A DNA stretch of 6,529 bases. Source: Acidobacteriota bacterium. Its GTDB lineage: Bacteria; Acidobacteriota; Terriglobia; Terriglobales; Acidobacteriaceae. A program made the translations under genes and the position numbers. The notes beneath the pieces were generated by a model. That model saw only the letters and a program-made list of their open reading frames with translations, had not been told where the DNA came from and searched no databases. The stretch covers positions 1-6,529 of the forward strand of contig JAKART010000136.1 in assembly GCA_021819255.1 (NCBI GenBank), given 5' to 3'. Every line of letters starts with the position of its first letter. Within the stretch, counting starts at the first letter, position 1. This document shows positions 6,477 through 6,529 of the stretch, one piece after another.

Positions 6477-6529
6477 GGCATGCAGCAAGATCAGCCGTAG
6501 CGGGTGCGATGGATTTCCCTGGGAGAGGA

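Larger units (their letters stand above)
5923..6529. other. Region upstream of the exosortase gene, no convincing gene
   Basis: About 600 bp without a supportable coding region on either strand. The open frames present, the longest being 5966-6481 on the - strand, have irregular Arg/Ser/Pro/His-rich composition, no domain or signal peptide, and no clear start context. No tRNA-like or rRNA-like sequence was seen. Near the exosortase promoter it holds repeated GCTCGGC half-sites (5997-6064). Near the right edge it holds a 15-bp direct repeat (6423-6437, 6462-6476) and a 10-bp direct repeat (6295-6304, 6307-6316). Best read as a control region or spacer. Confidence 0.6.

Noticed and set aside
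5966..6481. 171-residue - strand open frame upstream of the exosortase
   Set aside because: Composition is Arg/Ser/Pro/His-rich, with no domain, membrane segment or convincing ribosome site. It would also run over the candidate activator sites.

Overview
The window is GC-rich bacterial DNA with four protein-coding genes: one on the + strand, cut by the left edge, and three on the - strand. Pairing an exosortase with an EpsI protein means a Gram-negative, envelope-bearing bacterium that makes exopolysaccharide. The gene content and the style of the GH3 enzyme suggest an acidobacterium (Terriglobia-like). That taxonomic guess is inference only.

Layout, left to right. Positions 2-1393 (+) hold the C-terminal two thirds of a family 3 glycoside hydrolase (beta-glucosidase-like). 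Its catalytic Asp should lie just outside the window. Positions 1394-1862 are a convergent, gene-free gap with a 15-16 bp tandem repeat (about 1549-1645) and a strong GC-rich hairpin (1834-1860) directly behind the stop of the next gene. Positions 1863-4154 (-) encode a large TPR lipoprotein of the PrsT type. Positions 4306-4962 (-) encode EpsI, and 4959-5879 (-) encode an exosortase with a visible Cys/Arg/His triad. The exosortase stop and the epsI start overlap as ATGA. Positions 5880-6529 have no convincing gene and appear to be the control region of the exosortase locus.

How the genes fit together. The three - strand genes form a compact exosortase module. The exosortase is the inner-membrane transpeptidase-like enzyme for PEP-CTERM proteins, EpsI is its usual companion, and the PrsT-like lipoprotein is a periplasmic TPR scaffold usually tied to exopolysaccharide export. 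No PEP-CTERM substrate is encoded here, so substrates must lie elsewhere.

The most interesting signal is regulatory. A sigma-54 type -24/-12 element with exact spacing lies just upstream of the exosortase gene (5907-5922). A second lies in the gap upstream of the TPR gene (4263-4278). A 14-bp sequence, 13 of 14 identical and in the same orientation, lies 75-90 bp upstream of each element, where a sigma-54 activator would bind. Together these suggest a sigma-54/enhancer-controlled exosortase regulon, in line with the PrsK/PrsR systems known for PEP-CTERM loci. The elements are read directly from the sequence; their function is inferred.
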